DNA of 64,000 nt. Origin: Halalkalibacter okhensis (GTDB lineage Bacteria > Bacillota > Bacilli > Bacillales > Bacillaceae_D). The position numbers were made by a program, and so were the translations under genes. Positions within the stretch are counted from its first letter, which is position 1; each line of letters begins with the position of its first letter. The notes beneath the pieces are model-generated. The model saw nothing but the letters and a program-made list of their open reading frames with translations. It ran no database searches and was not told the DNA's origin. Shown here piece after piece: positions 35,677 through 44,927 of the stretch. The stretch lies in assembly GCF_000787375.1 (NCBI RefSeq), contig NZ_JRJU01000002.1:223920-287919 (forward strand), in the 5' to 3' direction.

Positions 35677-35712
35677 AAAGCTGCTGAGATCAAAAGATCT
35701 CAGCAGCTTTTT
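35677..35712. terminator. Bidirectional terminator of metNIQ
   Basis: GCTGCTGAGATC (35680-35691) and GATCTCAGCAGC (35696-35707) form a perfect stem with loop AAAA. It is flanked by A7 on the left and T5 on the right, and lies 13 bases past the metQ stop. Confidence 0.9.
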
Positions 35713-35724
35713 CAATCTATTCTA

Positions 35725-36585
35725 TTACTCACCAGTTAATGGAATAACCGCTCCATCATACGTATCGATAATGAATTGTTGAACGTCTTCCGATTGAAGG
35801 ATCTCAACTAATTTTAAGATTTCAGCACGGTTCTCGTCATCCGAACGAACGACAATTAAGTTTGGTTGAAGAACATCTGCTCCTTCAAACGCAATTCCGT
35901 ATTGCTCGATGTCTAATCCACCTTCAAGTGCATAGTTCGTGTTAATCACAACAGCATCGCCTTCTCCTGCTTCAAATGAAGGAGCAAGCATTCTTGCTTC
36001 TACTTGAAACTTATCAAACTGTAGGTTTTTTGGATTTGATACGATATCTTCTACGGTTGCTAAAGCATTTTCTTCAACATCAAGCTCAATTAAACCAGCT
36101 TCTTCAAAGATTGGCAGAATACGCCCATGGTCACTAATAGAATCACTCATGATGATCGTTGCACCTTCTGGAAGTTCATCTAAACTGCTGTATTCTTGAG
36201 AATACACTCCAATAGGCTCAGCATGGATAGCCCCAATGCTTACAAAATCATAATCTGGATTTTCATCTAATTGCATCGCTAAGTAACCAGGTGTTTGGAA
36301 ATAGTTAGCATCAATGTCTCCATCACGTAATGCTTGGTTTGGCAAAATGTAATCTTGGAAAGTTACAATTTCAAGATCAATGCCTTCTTCAGCCAAAAGT
36401 GGTTGCACATACTCAAGCACTTCTGTATGAGGAACAGCAGATGCTCCAACTACTAATGTTGACGTTTCAGCCTGTTCTACTTCTTCTCCAGCTCCATTTT
36501 CAGTTGTTTCTTCTTCTGCAGTACCACAAGCTACTAAAGATGCTGATAATGCAGCTACACCAATTAATCGTAAAAACTTTTTCAT
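35725..36585 (-). CDS. metQ: Methionine ABC transporter substrate-binding lipoprotein
   Basis: The 286-aa NlpA/MetQ-family protein has a lipoprotein signal ending SLVAC (Cys20), an acidic linker, and the binding fold beginning LVVGASAVPHTEVLEYVQPLL. FQDYILPNQALRDGDIDANYFQ is the usual family segment (shown here as FQDYILPNQAL and DGDIDANYFQ). It captures methionine at the cell surface for MetI/MetN. It is the third gene of an operon behind a SAM riboswitch, so it should be off when AdoMet is plentiful. Confidence 0.93.
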   Translation of the reverse strand: MKKFLRLIGVAALSASLVACGTAEEETTENGAGEEVEQAETSTLVVGASAVPHTEVLEYVQPLLAEEGIDLEIVTFQDYILPNQALRDGDIDANYFQTPGYLAMQLDENPDYDFVSIGAIHAEPIGVYSQEYSSLDELPEGATIIMSDSISDHGRILPIFEEAGLIELDVEENALATVEDIVSNPKNLQFDKFQVEARMLAPSFEAGEGDAVVINTNYALEGGLDIEQYGIAFEGADVLQPNLIVVRSDDENRAEILKLVEILQSEDVQQFIIDTYDGAVIPLTGE

Positions 36586-36602
36586 AATAAAAATCCCCCT
36601 TG

Positions 36603-37277
36603 TTATCGTTTATCTGTTTTATTTGTAAAGTAGTCACCAACCCATTGAATCATAAAGACAATGATTAAAATGACCACTGTTGCAACTAATGTAATTTGAC
36701 TATTGTTTCGTTGAAAACCTTCAAGGTAAGCAAAATGACCAAGTCCGCCTGCTCCAATCACACCAGCCATCGCTGTAAAGCTCACTAATGAAATGGCTGT
36801 GACAGTAATACCAGATATAAGTGCCGGCATCGATTCAGGTATTAACACTTTTCGAATAATATCCCATTTGGTAGCCCCCATTGCTTGAGAAGCTTCAATG
36901 ACGCCTTTATCTATTTCTCTTAAAGCCATTTCAACCATTCGCGCATAAAACGGAGCAGCTCCAATGATTAAAGCAGGCAAAGCTGCATTCGCACCAAGCA
37001 TTGATCCTACTAACATACGTGTAAATGGGATTAACAAAACAATTAAGATAATAAACGGAATCGAGCGAAACACATTCACAATTAAACTGAAAGTCGTGTT
37101 AATCCACTTATTTTCCCAAAGGTTGCCTTTACTTGTTAAATATAAGATAAGACCCAAGATTAAGCCAATGACAAACGTTGCAGCGACAGAAATTCCCGTC
37201 ATATAAAGAGTTTCCAACGTAGCGTCCCATAGCCTATCCCATCTTACCCTACCAAACCATTGATCAAGCACGGACAA
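36603..37277 (-). CDS. metI: Methionine ABC transporter permease
   Basis: The 224-aa protein has five membrane helices and the BPD_transp_1 EAA loop (EASQAMGATKWDIIRKVLIP). It is the membrane subunit of the methionine importer. Its start lies 14 bases inside metN and its stop 17 bases before metQ, so the three genes form one operon. Confidence 0.93.
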   Translation of the reverse strand: MSVLDQWFGRVRWDRLWDATLETLYMTGISVAATFVIGLILGLILYLTSKGNLWENKWINTTFSLIVNVFRSIPFIILIVLLIPFTRMLVGSMLGANAALPALIIGAAPFYARMVEMALREIDKGVIEASQAMGATKWDIIRKVLIPESMPALISGITVTAISLVSFTAMAGVIGAGGLGHFAYLEGFQRNNSQITLVATVVILIIVFMIQWVGDYFTNKTDKR

Positions 37278-38289
37278 TCACCTCCACTTCCACTTCTTTC
37301 TCGCGGATAAATGCAATCGCTTTGTCGATCTCATCTTTGTCACCCGTTAAGGCCACAAATAATGTTCCGTACGAGCCTTCTTGGATTTTCGTTAATTTTC
37401 CTTGGATGATGTTAACCTCAACGTCAAAGTGTCTGATTAACTGGGTAATCAACGGACGTTCTGCTTCTTCTCCGACAAACGTCAACTGCACGATCTGTCC
37501 GTCTGGATAATCAGCAAGCATATGATCAACAGCTTCTACTGTTTCATCCGTCTCTGTTATTTGTTTAACGAATTCTTTTGTCATTTTTTCTTTGGGCTTT
37601 CGGAACACCTCACGAACAGGTCCTTGTTCAACAATCTGCCCAGCTTCCATGACAGCAACTTGATGACAAATTTTTCGAATGACATGCATTTCATGCGTGA
37701 TTAAGATAATGGTTAAGCCAAGGCGTTCGTTTATATCAACAAGTAGGTCTAAGATCGAATCCGTTGTCTTTGGGTCCAATGCAGACGTTGCTTCATCACA
37801 AAGCAGGACTTTTGGGTTATTGGCTAACGCACGGGCAATACCGACACGCTGCTTTTGTCCCCCACTTAATTGAGAAGGATAACTTTCTTCACGTCCTTCT
37901 AGGCCAACAAGTTTTATTAATTCATCGACTCGCTTGATTCGTTCAGCCTTCTGTACACCAGAAATTTCAAGAGGGAACGCTATGTTATCACGAACTGTAC
38001 GTGACCAAAGGAGATTAAAATGCTGGAAAATCATGCCGATTTCTTGCCTTGCTTTGCGAAGTTCTGTTGGTTTTAATGTAGATAAATTTTTCCCAGCAAC
38101 CACAACGTTACCAGCACTCGGTCTCTCAAGCATGTTCAGCATGCGAATTAATGTACTTTTCCCCGCACCACTATATCCGATAACACCATAGATTTCACCT
38201 TCATTGATGGTAAGGTCAATGCCATCTACTGCTGTAACCTGGCCATTTTTTGTTTGGAATACTTTTTTAATTCCTGTTAATGAAATCAT
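37264..38289 (-). CDS. metN: Methionine ABC transporter ATP-binding protein
   Basis: The 341-aa ATPase has Walker A GYSGAGKST (38-46), signature LSGGQKQRVGIA, Walker B VLLCDEATSALDP and the H-loop in LITHEMHVI. The C-terminal 75 residues are the NIL ligand-binding domain (VQLTFVGEEAERPLIT), which allows feedback by intracellular methionine. It is the first gene after the riboswitch. Confidence 0.94.
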   Translation of the reverse strand: MISLTGIKKVFQTKNGQVTAVDGIDLTINEGEIYGVIGYSGAGKSTLIRMLNMLERPSAGNVVVAGKNLSTLKPTELRKARQEIGMIFQHFNLLWSRTVRDNIAFPLEISGVQKAERIKRVDELIKLVGLEGREESYPSQLSGGQKQRVGIARALANNPKVLLCDEATSALDPKTTDSILDLLVDINERLGLTIILITHEMHVIRKICHQVAVMEAGQIVEQGPVREVFRKPKEKMTKEFVKQITETDETVEAVDHMLADYPDGQIVQLTFVGEEAERPLITQLIRHFDVEVNIIQGKLTKIQEGSYGTLFVALTGDKDEIDKAIAFIREKEVEVEVIVRA

Positions 38290-38386
38290 TCAAATCTCCT
38301 TCCTCTTATAGATAACATTTCCTATAAGAATACTCATATTTATTACAACATCGATCTATTTTTTTATCTTCCTATAATGTAAAAAA

Positions 38387-38543
38387 CCTTTCTACATGAT
38401 GAGCAGAAAGGTTTTTTACATGATCCTTTCTCTCATCTTTCAAAGCATTACACTTTGCAGGATTTAGCACCTTCTTAGATCGTATTCGATCTAACGGTTG
38501 CCGGGCATCGTCGGGCCAGTCCCTCCGCCACTCTGGATAAGAG
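38387..38543 (-). promoter_or_regulatory. SAM-I riboswitch (S-box) with terminator controlling metNIQ
   Basis: Read on the minus strand from 38543: CTCTTATC opens P1, then AGAGTGGCGGAGGGACTGGC, GATGCCCGGCAACC, AAGGTGCTAAATCC and the closing GATGAGAG (to 38430), all hallmark S-box blocks in order. Downstream AACCTTTCT pairs with AGAAAGGTT followed by TTTTTTAC, the terminator (about 38387-38420). AdoMet binding should favour termination and shut off methionine uptake. Confidence 0.96.
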
Positions 38544-38584
38544 TCTATTAGATTTTTATTATTTGTTTAATTAGCAATGAGAGA

Positions 38585-38614
38585 ATGATAGCATAAGTAA
38601 AAAATGATTGTCAA
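38585..38614 (-). promoter_or_regulatory. Promoter of metNIQ
   Basis: TTGACA (38614-38609) and TATCAT (38590-38585) on the minus strand are separated by 18 bases, placing the start about 35 bases before the riboswitch P1. Confidence 0.8.
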
Positions 38615-38706
38615 TAAAAATTATTAGATCAATATAATTTATTTTTTCCAATTTATCAGAATATATCAGTAACTTCTTTTTCTACTATGAAATCCTCCAT
38701 CTCATA

Positions 38707-39117
38707 TTACGGTGCAAATGGAAAATAACTGAATACGACAATAAAGAGTGCGAACGACCCAAATAGCAGATATATGAAACTAAATAGAATATCCAAGCAA
38801 ATGAACACCCATTTTTGCCAAGATTGCTTCGTTAACGCAAATTTTATCCAACGATAATTAATCATCGCAAGCAAATAAAGTCCTAAAACGATGAAAAAAG
38901 GAACTACCCATTGTCCCACCGGCTCCGAAGATTCTACCGTGCGCTCTTCAAATAAACCAGATTGTAATTTAATGATTTGACTTACAACGATAAAAATGCT
39001 CGCCATTAGCCCTCCTATTCCTCCAAACCATCGTTTCTCTTTTTTTGACATACCAATTAATAAACAACCACCTACTACTACAAATAGAGCAAAAATCACA
39101 TAATCGATCGTCAACAT
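38707..39117 (-). CDS. Four-helix membrane protein, unknown function
   Basis: The 136-aa protein has four hydrophobic segments (about 4-23, 33-50, 69-87 and 103-132) with a Lys/Arg-rich loop after the first (MSKKEKRW). A GGGAGATG stretch precedes the ATG. It sits alone upstream of the met promoter. No family is recognised. Confidence 0.65.
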   Translation of the reverse strand: MLTIDYVIFALFVVVGGCLLIGMSKKEKRWFGGIGGLMASIFIVVSQIIKLQSGLFEERTVESSEPVGQWVVPFFIVLGLYLLAMINYRWIKFALTKQSWQKWVFICLDILFSFIYLLFGSFALFIVVFSYFPFAP

Positions 39118-39466
39118 CTCCCTTCATCATATTCATCACATTAAATTACAAATTTTCAGCTATTATTATAATGCTCCTTCATTATGACATAAATAAACAC
39201 TGCCTTCTTGCATTTTTTTCCACTTTATAATGATTTTTTGAGGTTTGAACAAGTTACACACTTCTAAGCCATAAGCATTTTCCTCGTAATATTTAGTTAC
39301 AGTTGTAAATTGACGTTCTCCCATCTTAGATAGTTGAGCAAAATATAAACAATAATTTTCTTTTTCTAGTCATACATATAAAAGTGTTGGGCTCCATTAT
39401 GAAACTATTTTGAATGATTTGTCGTATTATAAAATGGTTAGATTGTGATGAAAGCGAGGAGAGAAA
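39118..39466. other. Gene-free interval before the ABC efflux pair
   Basis: The 349 AT-rich bases contain no convincing frame, RNA or palindrome. The GCGAGGAGAG ribosome binding site of the next gene ends it. A TATAAAAT at about 39430 may be the -10 of that gene, but no clear -35 is visible. Confidence 0.4.
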
Positions 39467-40396
39467 ATGCCCATATTAGAAGTGAAAAATTTAAAGAAGT
39501 CCTTTGGAGCCATTCATGCTGTACAGAACATTAATTTTTCTGTTGGAGCTGGTGAGGTGTTTACCATTATCGGTCCAAATGGCGCAGGGAAGACAACCAC
39601 ACTTGAAATGATTGAAGGGTTGGTTACACCAGATCAGGGTGAGATCTATTTTGGAGAATTGAATTGGGATCAGCACGCAAAAACGATCAAACAAAAGATT
39701 GGTGTACAACCTCAGTCCAGTGCAATGTTTGATTTATTAACTCCTGAAGAAAACTTAAACCTCTTTGCCACGTTTTATGATAAGGCCCGCCCCACTGAAG
39801 AAATTCTAGAGCTCATTAATCTCACGGATCACCGCAATAATCATGTTAAAAAATTATCCGGCGGGCAGCGGCAACGCCTTGCAATTGGACTTGCGATGAT
39901 TAGTGATCCTGACATCATTTTCCTTGATGAACCAACAACAGGACTTGATCCACAGGCTAGACGTAACATCTGGGATATTATCTTACAACTGAAAGAGTTA
40001 GGAAAAACGACTATCCTTACAACCCACTATATGGAAGAAGCTGAGAAATTAAGTGATCGAGTTTGTATTGTAGATCAAGGAAAAGTCATTACTGTAGATA
40101 CCCCCTCTGCCCTTATTGAAAAATTAACAAAAGAGCGCGAAGTACGCTTATCATTCCTTGACGGATCAGAAGCTGCGGAACAAGCAAACCTATTTTCAAA
40201 GGTGCTTGAATCCGTATCGAGAACGGAGCGAGAAAATACGTCATTAAAGCTATGGACGACGAATCCTGAAGATACACTGTATGACTTATTTGGCTTCACA
40301 AAGGAAAAGAACTATCAGGTAGAACAAGTCTCTATTCGTGAAATGAGCTTGGAAGATGTGTTTATCGCCTTCACTGGTAAGGAATGGAGGGATTAA
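39467..40396 (+). CDS. ABC transporter ATP-binding protein (drug-efflux type)
   Basis: The 309-aa protein has Walker A GPNGAGKTT (38-46), a Q-loop in VQPQSS, signature LSGGQRQRLAIG, Walker B IIFLDEPTTGLDP and the H-loop in LTTHYMEEA, plus the C-terminal extension found in DrrA-like exporters. The permease gene begins two bases after its stop. There is no linked regulator. The exported compound is unknown. Confidence 0.88.
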   Translation: MPILEVKNLKKSFGAIHAVQNINFSVGAGEVFTIIGPNGAGKTTTLEMIEGLVTPDQGEIYFGELNWDQHAKTIKQKIGVQPQSSAMFDLLTPEENLNLFATFYDKARPTEEILELINLTDHRNNHVKKLSGGQRQRLAIGLAMISDPDIIFLDEPTTGLDPQARRNIWDIILQLKELGKTTILTTHYMEEAEKLSDRVCIVDQGKVITVDTPSALIEKLTKEREVRLSFLDGSEAAEQANLFSKVLESVSRTERENTSLKLWTTNPEDTLYDLFGFTKEKNYQVEQVSIREMSLEDVFIAFTGKEWRD

Positions 40397-40397
40397 G

Positions 40398-41507
40398 TTG
40401 AAACAGTTTAAGCAAATGTTTTTAGCCCAATTAAAGCTGACGTTTCGAGAAAAACAAGCTTGGTTTTGGGGAATTTTCTTTCCTGTTATCTTGATGGTCA
40501 TCTTTATGTCAATTTTTAGCAGCAGTTCAGACAGTGACTTTTCTGCAAAGGTTGCGATTGTAAACGAAAATCCAAATGCAACATCTAATATGCTTCTTGA
40601 GCAAATTAATGCCATTCCTGTACTTGAAGAAACAAACGAACTTGTTAGCAGAGAGACCGCCGAAGAGATGGTCCAAGACCAGGAAGTGAACGCAGCTATT
40701 ATTTTACCTACATCTGAAGATGACACTTCAATCCTGCTTATTGTCAACAAAGAAGACGAACAAGGGGTAACGACACAAGCCCTATCAGGAATTCTTAATC
40801 AGTTTGTACAACAAGCCAACCTCTTTGCTGTAGGGGCAACTCCTACATATGAATTACAATTTGAATCGATCACATCTGGTGATACAGAATTAAGCTATAC
40901 TGACTTTCTTCTCACAGGGATGATTGCCCTAGCTATTGCTCAAGGTGGGATGTTTGGTATGGTAGATTTAGTAGAAATGCGTCGAAAAGGCTTAATTAAG
41001 CGATTACGAATGACTCCTGCGAATATGAACCTTTTTGGGTTAAGCGATATGGTCATGAGATTGCTATTTAGCATCATTCAAATTATGTTATTATCCCTTA
41101 TAGGTGTACTAATTTTTGGAGCTAATCTTTACATCAATTTTCCAAGTCTCCTTGTCGTCTTCTTATTAGGGGCACTTTCGTTTAATGCATTAGGGTACTT
41201 TTTTTCCTCCTTCAGCAAAACGACAGAGGCCTATATGGGAGTTGCCAATATTACTAGTTTTCTCATGATGTTTTTAAGCGGGGTATTCTTCCCAATTGAA
41301 ACCATGCCTTCTTGGTTGCAGCCAATTTCAAATCTTCTTCCGCTCACCTATTTTGTTGAAGGTTTAAGAGAAAGTATGGTTTATTCAACTAGTGTCTTTT
41401 CAAGTGCACTATGGAGTGGTGTTGGGATAATGGTGTTATGGGGTGTTGTTACCTTTGTGATTGGCTCATGGTTGTATAAACGAAAGTCAATTGTAGCAAC
41501 AAGGTAA
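40398..41507 (+). CDS. ABC-2 type efflux permease
   Basis: I place the start at TTG 40398 because GGAGG lies 7 bases upstream and the protein then begins MKQFKQMFLAQLKLTFREKQ, as this family does. The 369-aa product has one N-terminal helix, an extracytoplasmic domain (about 40-165) and five C-terminal helices with the RRKGLIKRLRMTPAN coupling segment. It partners the ATPase directly upstream. A strong terminator follows. Confidence 0.87.
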   Translation: MKQFKQMFLAQLKLTFREKQAWFWGIFFPVILMVIFMSIFSSSSDSDFSAKVAIVNENPNATSNMLLEQINAIPVLEETNELVSRETAEEMVQDQEVNAAIILPTSEDDTSILLIVNKEDEQGVTTQALSGILNQFVQQANLFAVGATPTYELQFESITSGDTELSYTDFLLTGMIALAIAQGGMFGMVDLVEMRRKGLIKRLRMTPANMNLFGLSDMVMRLLFSIIQIMLLSLIGVLIFGANLYINFPSLLVVFLLGALSFNALGYFFSSFSKTTEAYMGVANITSFLMMFLSGVFFPIETMPSWLQPISNLLPLTYFVEGLRESMVYSTSVFSSALWSGVGIMVLWGVVTFVIGSWLYKRKSIVATR

Positions 41508-41568
41508 CTAGACTCCCACCGGGATCAGAAGCCTATCTTTATCTTTCATATAATTTCAATTGATTCGA

Positions 41569-41615
41569 GGGTGCCTATAAAGGTCGAGAAACAGACCTTT
41601 ATAGGCATCCCTTTT
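41569..41615 (+). terminator. Terminator of the ABC efflux pair
   Basis: GGGTGCCTATAAAGGTC (41569-41585) pairs with GACCTTTATAGGCATCCC (41594-41611) with one G-T pair, followed by TTTTCTCTTT. Confidence 0.88.
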
Positions 41616-41638
41616 CTCTTTAGGTTCACTGCGTTCAT

Positions 41639-42664
41639 TTAATCATTAACCAATCCATTCTCTACGGATAATTCCTTTGTTGATTGACGAATCACTAACT
41701 CTGGTGGAAGCATAATGCGCTGCTTGTAATCTAGCTTGTTATTAATTTCACTAATCAATATATCGACAATTTGTCTTCCCATTTGCTCTATTGGTTGAGC
41801 AATGGTTGTTAATGGCGGATCACAAATCGTCGCTAGTAACGTGTTATCAAATCCAATGACTGAGAAATCATTTGGAATATCTAATTGAAATGCTCTTGCG
41901 GCCTGAGACACTCCAATTGCCAAAATTTCATTACCAGCAAAAATGGCTGTTGGTGGAACATGTAACGATAATAATTCTTCAGCTGCCTGCTTGGCTCCAG
42001 CCACAGTTGGTTTCACCTCACGGATAAGTGCTTCGTCAACAGGTAACCCCATTTCATTCATTGCATCAACATAGCCTTTAATTCTCTCTTCACTACTTCG
42101 GGCATTTTTCTCAGCAATCATTGCAATGTTCTTATGGCCAAGTGAGCCGAGATAAGCAGTTGCCTTATATCCCCCTTTGTAATCATCAACTGAAACAGTA
42201 TTTAAATTTAAAGATGGTATATCCTGACCAGTTAACGCAACTGGAATTCCTTGCTTCACCATATTTTCGATTAGGCCGACTTGTTTAAAGCGAGAGGCAA
42301 GAATGCAACCATCCACCTTTTTTCTCAGGAGCAAAGAGATATATTTCGCTTCTTTCTCTTCACTATCATTCGTACTGCAGATGACAACACTGAAGCCGAG
42401 TTCATGGGCGCGTTCTTCCATACTAGCCGTAATTTCCGAGAAAAAAGGGTTGGTTAAGTCTGGAATCAGCACTCCTATTGTTTCCGTCCTCTTTCCTGTC
42501 AAAGCTGATGCGACAACACTAGGTTGGTAATTTAATTCTTCCATTATTTTTATAACTTTTTTTCTCGTGTCTTTTCCAATACGTCCATTGTTATTTATAA
42601 CTTTTGATACGGTTGCAATAGATACTCCTGCCTTCTTCGCAACATCATAGATCGTTGGTTGCAT
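41639..42664 (-). CDS. LacI-family transcriptional regulator
   Basis: The start at ATG 42664 (MQPTIYDVAKKAGVSIATVSKVI) gives the standard LacI N-terminus behind AAAGGT; the frame runs 63 bases further up without a signal. The 341-aa protein has the HTH at 1-55 and a sugar-binding PBP-like domain (IGVLIPDLTNPFFSEI, DGCILASRFK, FSVIGFDNT, ending LPPELVIRQST). It has no sugar genes beside it, so it is an orphan regulator. A palindrome AAAGCGCTTT at 42792-42801 may be its own operator. Confidence 0.9.
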   Translation of the reverse strand: MQPTIYDVAKKAGVSIATVSKVINNNGRIGKDTRKKVIKIMEELNYQPSVVASALTGKRTETIGVLIPDLTNPFFSEITASMEERAHELGFSVVICSTNDSEEKEAKYISLLLRKKVDGCILASRFKQVGLIENMVKQGIPVALTGQDIPSLNLNTVSVDDYKGGYKATAYLGSLGHKNIAMIAEKNARSSEERIKGYVDAMNEMGLPVDEALIREVKPTVAGAKQAAEELLSLHVPPTAIFAGNEILAIGVSQAARAFQLDIPNDFSVIGFDNTLLATICDPPLTTIAQPIEQMGRQIVDILISEINNKLDYKQRIMLPPELVIRQSTKELSVENGLVND

Positions 42665-42791
42665 ACTTATTTTACCTTTCCATATCAGTATCTCTATTTT
42701 TATAAACGTTTTTTTAATTGAATCCAATATAACACTATTGATATCGTACTGATTGTTTAAGCTTCATTTTTCCTTATTGCATAGATAAGAT

Positions 42792-42801
42792 AAAGCGCTT
42801 T
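42792..42801. promoter_or_regulatory. Possible LacI-type operator
   Basis: AAAGCGCTTT is a perfect 10-bp palindrome with the central CG common to LacI-family operators. It lies 128 bases before the lacI-type gene. It does not fit the full cre consensus. Confidence 0.3.
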
Positions 42802-42951
42802 CTCATAAACTATTATACATTAAGTCTATAAATATGTAAGGTTGATCTTAAAATCTATCATTTTTCAACACAGTTTTTTCCAAAAGCATCAAAACATTCT
42901 AAGTATCTACTACGTTTGTGAATAGGATAAATTATAGGTCACCTATCCCCC

Positions 42952-43194
42952 TCAAATAAACTCTCCCGCATTATACTTTTCTAACAACACCTCTCTAACA
43001 AATTGCAGACATTCAGGAGATAAAGATGACCTTTCAGCATGAATAATATCTCCATATGGTCTACCACCAACAAATTTAACCTCTCCTTCAAAACTATTTC
43101 CAAGTACATAATCATATCCAGTAAACTTTACAAAACATGTTTGATGTTCGGTTTGACTAAAATCAATTACTTGTAGTTGGTGTTTTTGCTTCAT
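42952..43194 (-). CDS. Hypothetical protein, 80 aa
   Basis: The start follows AAGGGGGAA. The protein is soluble and mixed in character: VIDFSQTEHQTCFVKFTGYD, GEVKFVGGRPYGDIIHA, and a helical C-terminus ending LLEKYNAGEFI. I do not recognise it. Confidence 0.6.
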   Translation of the reverse strand: MKQKHQLQVIDFSQTEHQTCFVKFTGYDYVLGNSFEGEVKFVGGRPYGDIIHAERSSLSPECLQFVREVLLEKYNAGEFI

Positions 43195-43328
43195 TATGTA
43201 TTCCCCCTTAATAAATAACCACCTATTCCCTTCCCTTCTAACTATTGTAGCTCATGACTGCCAGCGATTTGTTAAAAATATAAAGGCAACATGCATTTAA
43301 GCCAAACAAGCCATGGAGGTACAACATT

Positions 43329-43427
43329 ATGAGTAAAAATAAAAATGGCGGTACAAAGCAGAAAAAAGGCAACAGACCTAAGCACAAAACAAGTAGCAGT
43401 GCTAATGGCCGAAATAGTTATCACTAA
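43329..43427 (+). CDS. Small basic Asn/Lys-rich peptide, 32 aa
   Basis: From ATG 43329, 9 bases after GGAGGT, the frame reads MSKNKNGGTKQKKGNRPKHK and ends SANGRNSYH before a TAA. It is strongly basic and polar, like some small spore-associated proteins of Bacillaceae, but I cannot name a family. The longer frame on the opposite strand here has no ribosome binding site and is taken as a shadow. A terminator follows 15 bases later. Confidence 0.55.
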   Translation: MSKNKNGGTKQKKGNRPKHKTSSSANGRNSYH

Positions 43428-43441
43428 TACGTAAACTCTAA

Positions 43442-43477
43442 AGTGTCTATCCCTTTTCATTCAAGGGGATAGACACT
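43442..43477. terminator. Bidirectional terminator between two small genes
   Basis: AGTGTCTATCCCTTT (43442-43456) pairs with AAGGGGATAGACACT (43463-43477), a 15-bp stem with one G-T pair. It separates the convergent small genes. Confidence 0.75.
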
Positions 43478-43483
43478 AACTTA

Positions 43484-43636
43484 TTACTCCTCGGTCACAC
43501 GATTTCTAAAAGCCTCTTTTGTTACTAAGTACTCATCTTCTTCTATGTTATTTTTTGATTTCTTCATTTCACTTCCTTTTGGAAATGCACCGGGATGTCC
43601 TTTCTTCTTATGATTAAAGCTTTTTCCAGTTGCCAT
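43484..43636 (-). CDS. Small basic protein, 50 aa
   Basis: The frame starts at ATG 43636 behind AAGGGGGGATCAAT and reads MATGKSFNHKKKGHPGAFPK, then GSEMKKSKNNIEEDEYLVTK and AFRNRVTEE. The basic front half with HKKKGHPG and the acidic back half suggest a small Bacillaceae protein, possibly spore-related, but I do not recognise a named family. Confidence 0.6.
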   Translation of the reverse strand: MATGKSFNHKKKGHPGAFPKGSEMKKSKNNIEEDEYLVTKEAFRNRVTEE

Positions 43637-43738
43637 ATTGATCCCCCCTTAAAGTTATTCATCTTTAGTTTTTTCATAAAGATTTCACTTATGCATCGGG
43701 TATCAAGAACCTATGGCTTATAAAAAAATTACATTTCA

Positions 43739-43768
43739 TTGCATAATAATCTCGAGAAAACATATGAT
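43739..43768 (+). promoter_or_regulatory. Promoter of the tRNA-Gln gene
   Basis: TTGCAT (43739-43744) and TATGAT (43763-43768) are separated by 18 bases, with the tRNA beginning 16 bases after the -10. Confidence 0.65.
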
Positions 43769-43784
43769 AAGAACATCGCTTCGC

Positions 43785-43859
43785 TGGGCTATAGCCAAGT
43801 GGTAAGGCAACGGACTTTGACTCCGTCATGCGTAGGTTCGAATCCTGCTAGCCCAGCCA
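43785..43859 (+). tRNA. tRNA-Gln (anticodon TTG)
   Basis: The 75 bases fold as a cloverleaf. Acceptor TGGGCTA pairs with TAGCCCA, the anticodon arm CGGAC-TTTGA-CTCCG presents TTG (reads CAA/CAG), and the T arm has GTTCGAATC. The discriminator G is followed by an encoded CCA. It is a single tRNA gene, not part of a cluster. Confidence 0.95.
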
Positions 43860-43916
43860 TTTTCTTCTCAAGAATAATTCTACCCTAATTATCCTCCCTC
43901 CCCTTAACCAGCATTT

Positions 43917-44834
43917 CTAAATAATAAAATTAGCAAAAACATACAAGATGACCATACTTATTACAATTGTTATATTGGATATAGTAGCAACTAGACGGGT
44001 CGTGCTATATTTAAATTCTACAGCAAAAACTAACGCAGACGCTGCAACTGGTAGTAACAAACCAACCATGATTGTATATCGAAACATCTGATCGTATGGC
44101 AGGTAGAAGTACATTGCTACGCCAACAAGCAGGCCTAAACTATAACGGAAAGTTAAATATTTCAAAATCGGTTTGATAAACTGCTTTTCAACTTTAAAAT
44201 TCAAATAAAGTCCTAACAGTAATAACGATAAGGGAATATTGGCTGCAGATATTGTGCTTGCAACATGAATGAATGTATCAGGTAATTGAATATTGTTAAA
44301 ATTTAACGTACTCGCTATGATGTAGGTCATTAACGGAATAGACTTGCCAAGTTTTTTTAATATATCTAACGGCTTAAGATGAAGCCCTTCTTTCGAAAAA
44401 TAACTACCAAAAATATAAGCAAGTCCAAAGACAATAAACGATGTTCCAACATCAAACATACTAAAATGAGTTAACCCCTCCATCCCCCATATGGCATATA
44501 CTAATGGAAAGGCAAATAACCCAACATTAAATCCCGAGAGCATCAGGAAAGAGCCTTTTAGTTCCCTTTCCTCTTTTTTAAATACCCATAAGCAAAGGAT
44601 CACTGTTATCAATCCAAAAATGAATACAATAAAAGGCAAATAAATTAAAGTCGTATCAATTTCTACTGAATGAAATGTAACAATCACTAAAGCAGGAAGG
44701 GTAATTTTAAAAATAATTTTCGAGATGACTTCCCCATCTCTTTCTTGTAAGATATTAAAACGTTTTAAAAGGTACCCAAGACCAATGATTAATATAATAT
44801 AAAGAAATTCCTGATTCATAAAAGTGCTCCTCAT
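43917..44834 (-). CDS. AEC family (auxin efflux carrier-like) transporter
   Basis: The 305-aa protein has ten membrane helices in two halves, with ILIIGLGYLLKRFNILQERD at the start and KIIFKITLPALVIVTFHS, both typical of AEC proteins. Bacterial members export organic acids such as malate, or malonate. It is not in an operon with metabolic genes. The substrate is unknown. Confidence 0.87.
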   Translation of the reverse strand: MRSTFMNQEFLYIILIIGLGYLLKRFNILQERDGEVISKIIFKITLPALVIVTFHSVEIDTTLIYLPFIVFIFGLITVILCLWVFKKEERELKGSFLMLSGFNVGLFAFPLVYAIWGMEGLTHFSMFDVGTSFIVFGLAYIFGSYFSKEGLHLKPLDILKKLGKSIPLMTYIIASTLNFNNIQLPDTFIHVASTISAANIPLSLLLLGLYLNFKVEKQFIKPILKYLTFRYSLGLLVGVAMYFYLPYDQMFRYTIMVGLLLPVAASALVFAVEFKYSTTRLVATISNITIVISMVILYVFANFII

Positions 44835-44927
44835 TGAAGATCTGCTTCCACAAGTAAGTTGGAATTGGTACTCCCCACAATAACTTGAAATTCAAAATCT
44901 TCATGGCTTCTCCTCTAGTCTATTTTC

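Noticed and set aside
40286..40750. Minus-strand frame of 154 codons
   Set aside because: It is the antisense shadow of the ABC ATPase and permease genes.
42788..42805. cre site for CcpA
   Set aside because: AAAGCGCTTT is palindromic, but the outer TG and CA positions do not fit the cre consensus.
43272..43460. Minus-strand frame of 62 codons
   Set aside because: It has no ribosome binding site and crosses the terminator; the plus-strand 32-aa frame has one.
43785..43859. Attachment site of an integrated element at tRNA-Gln
   Set aside because: No integrase and no direct repeat of the tRNA 3' end is seen nearby.
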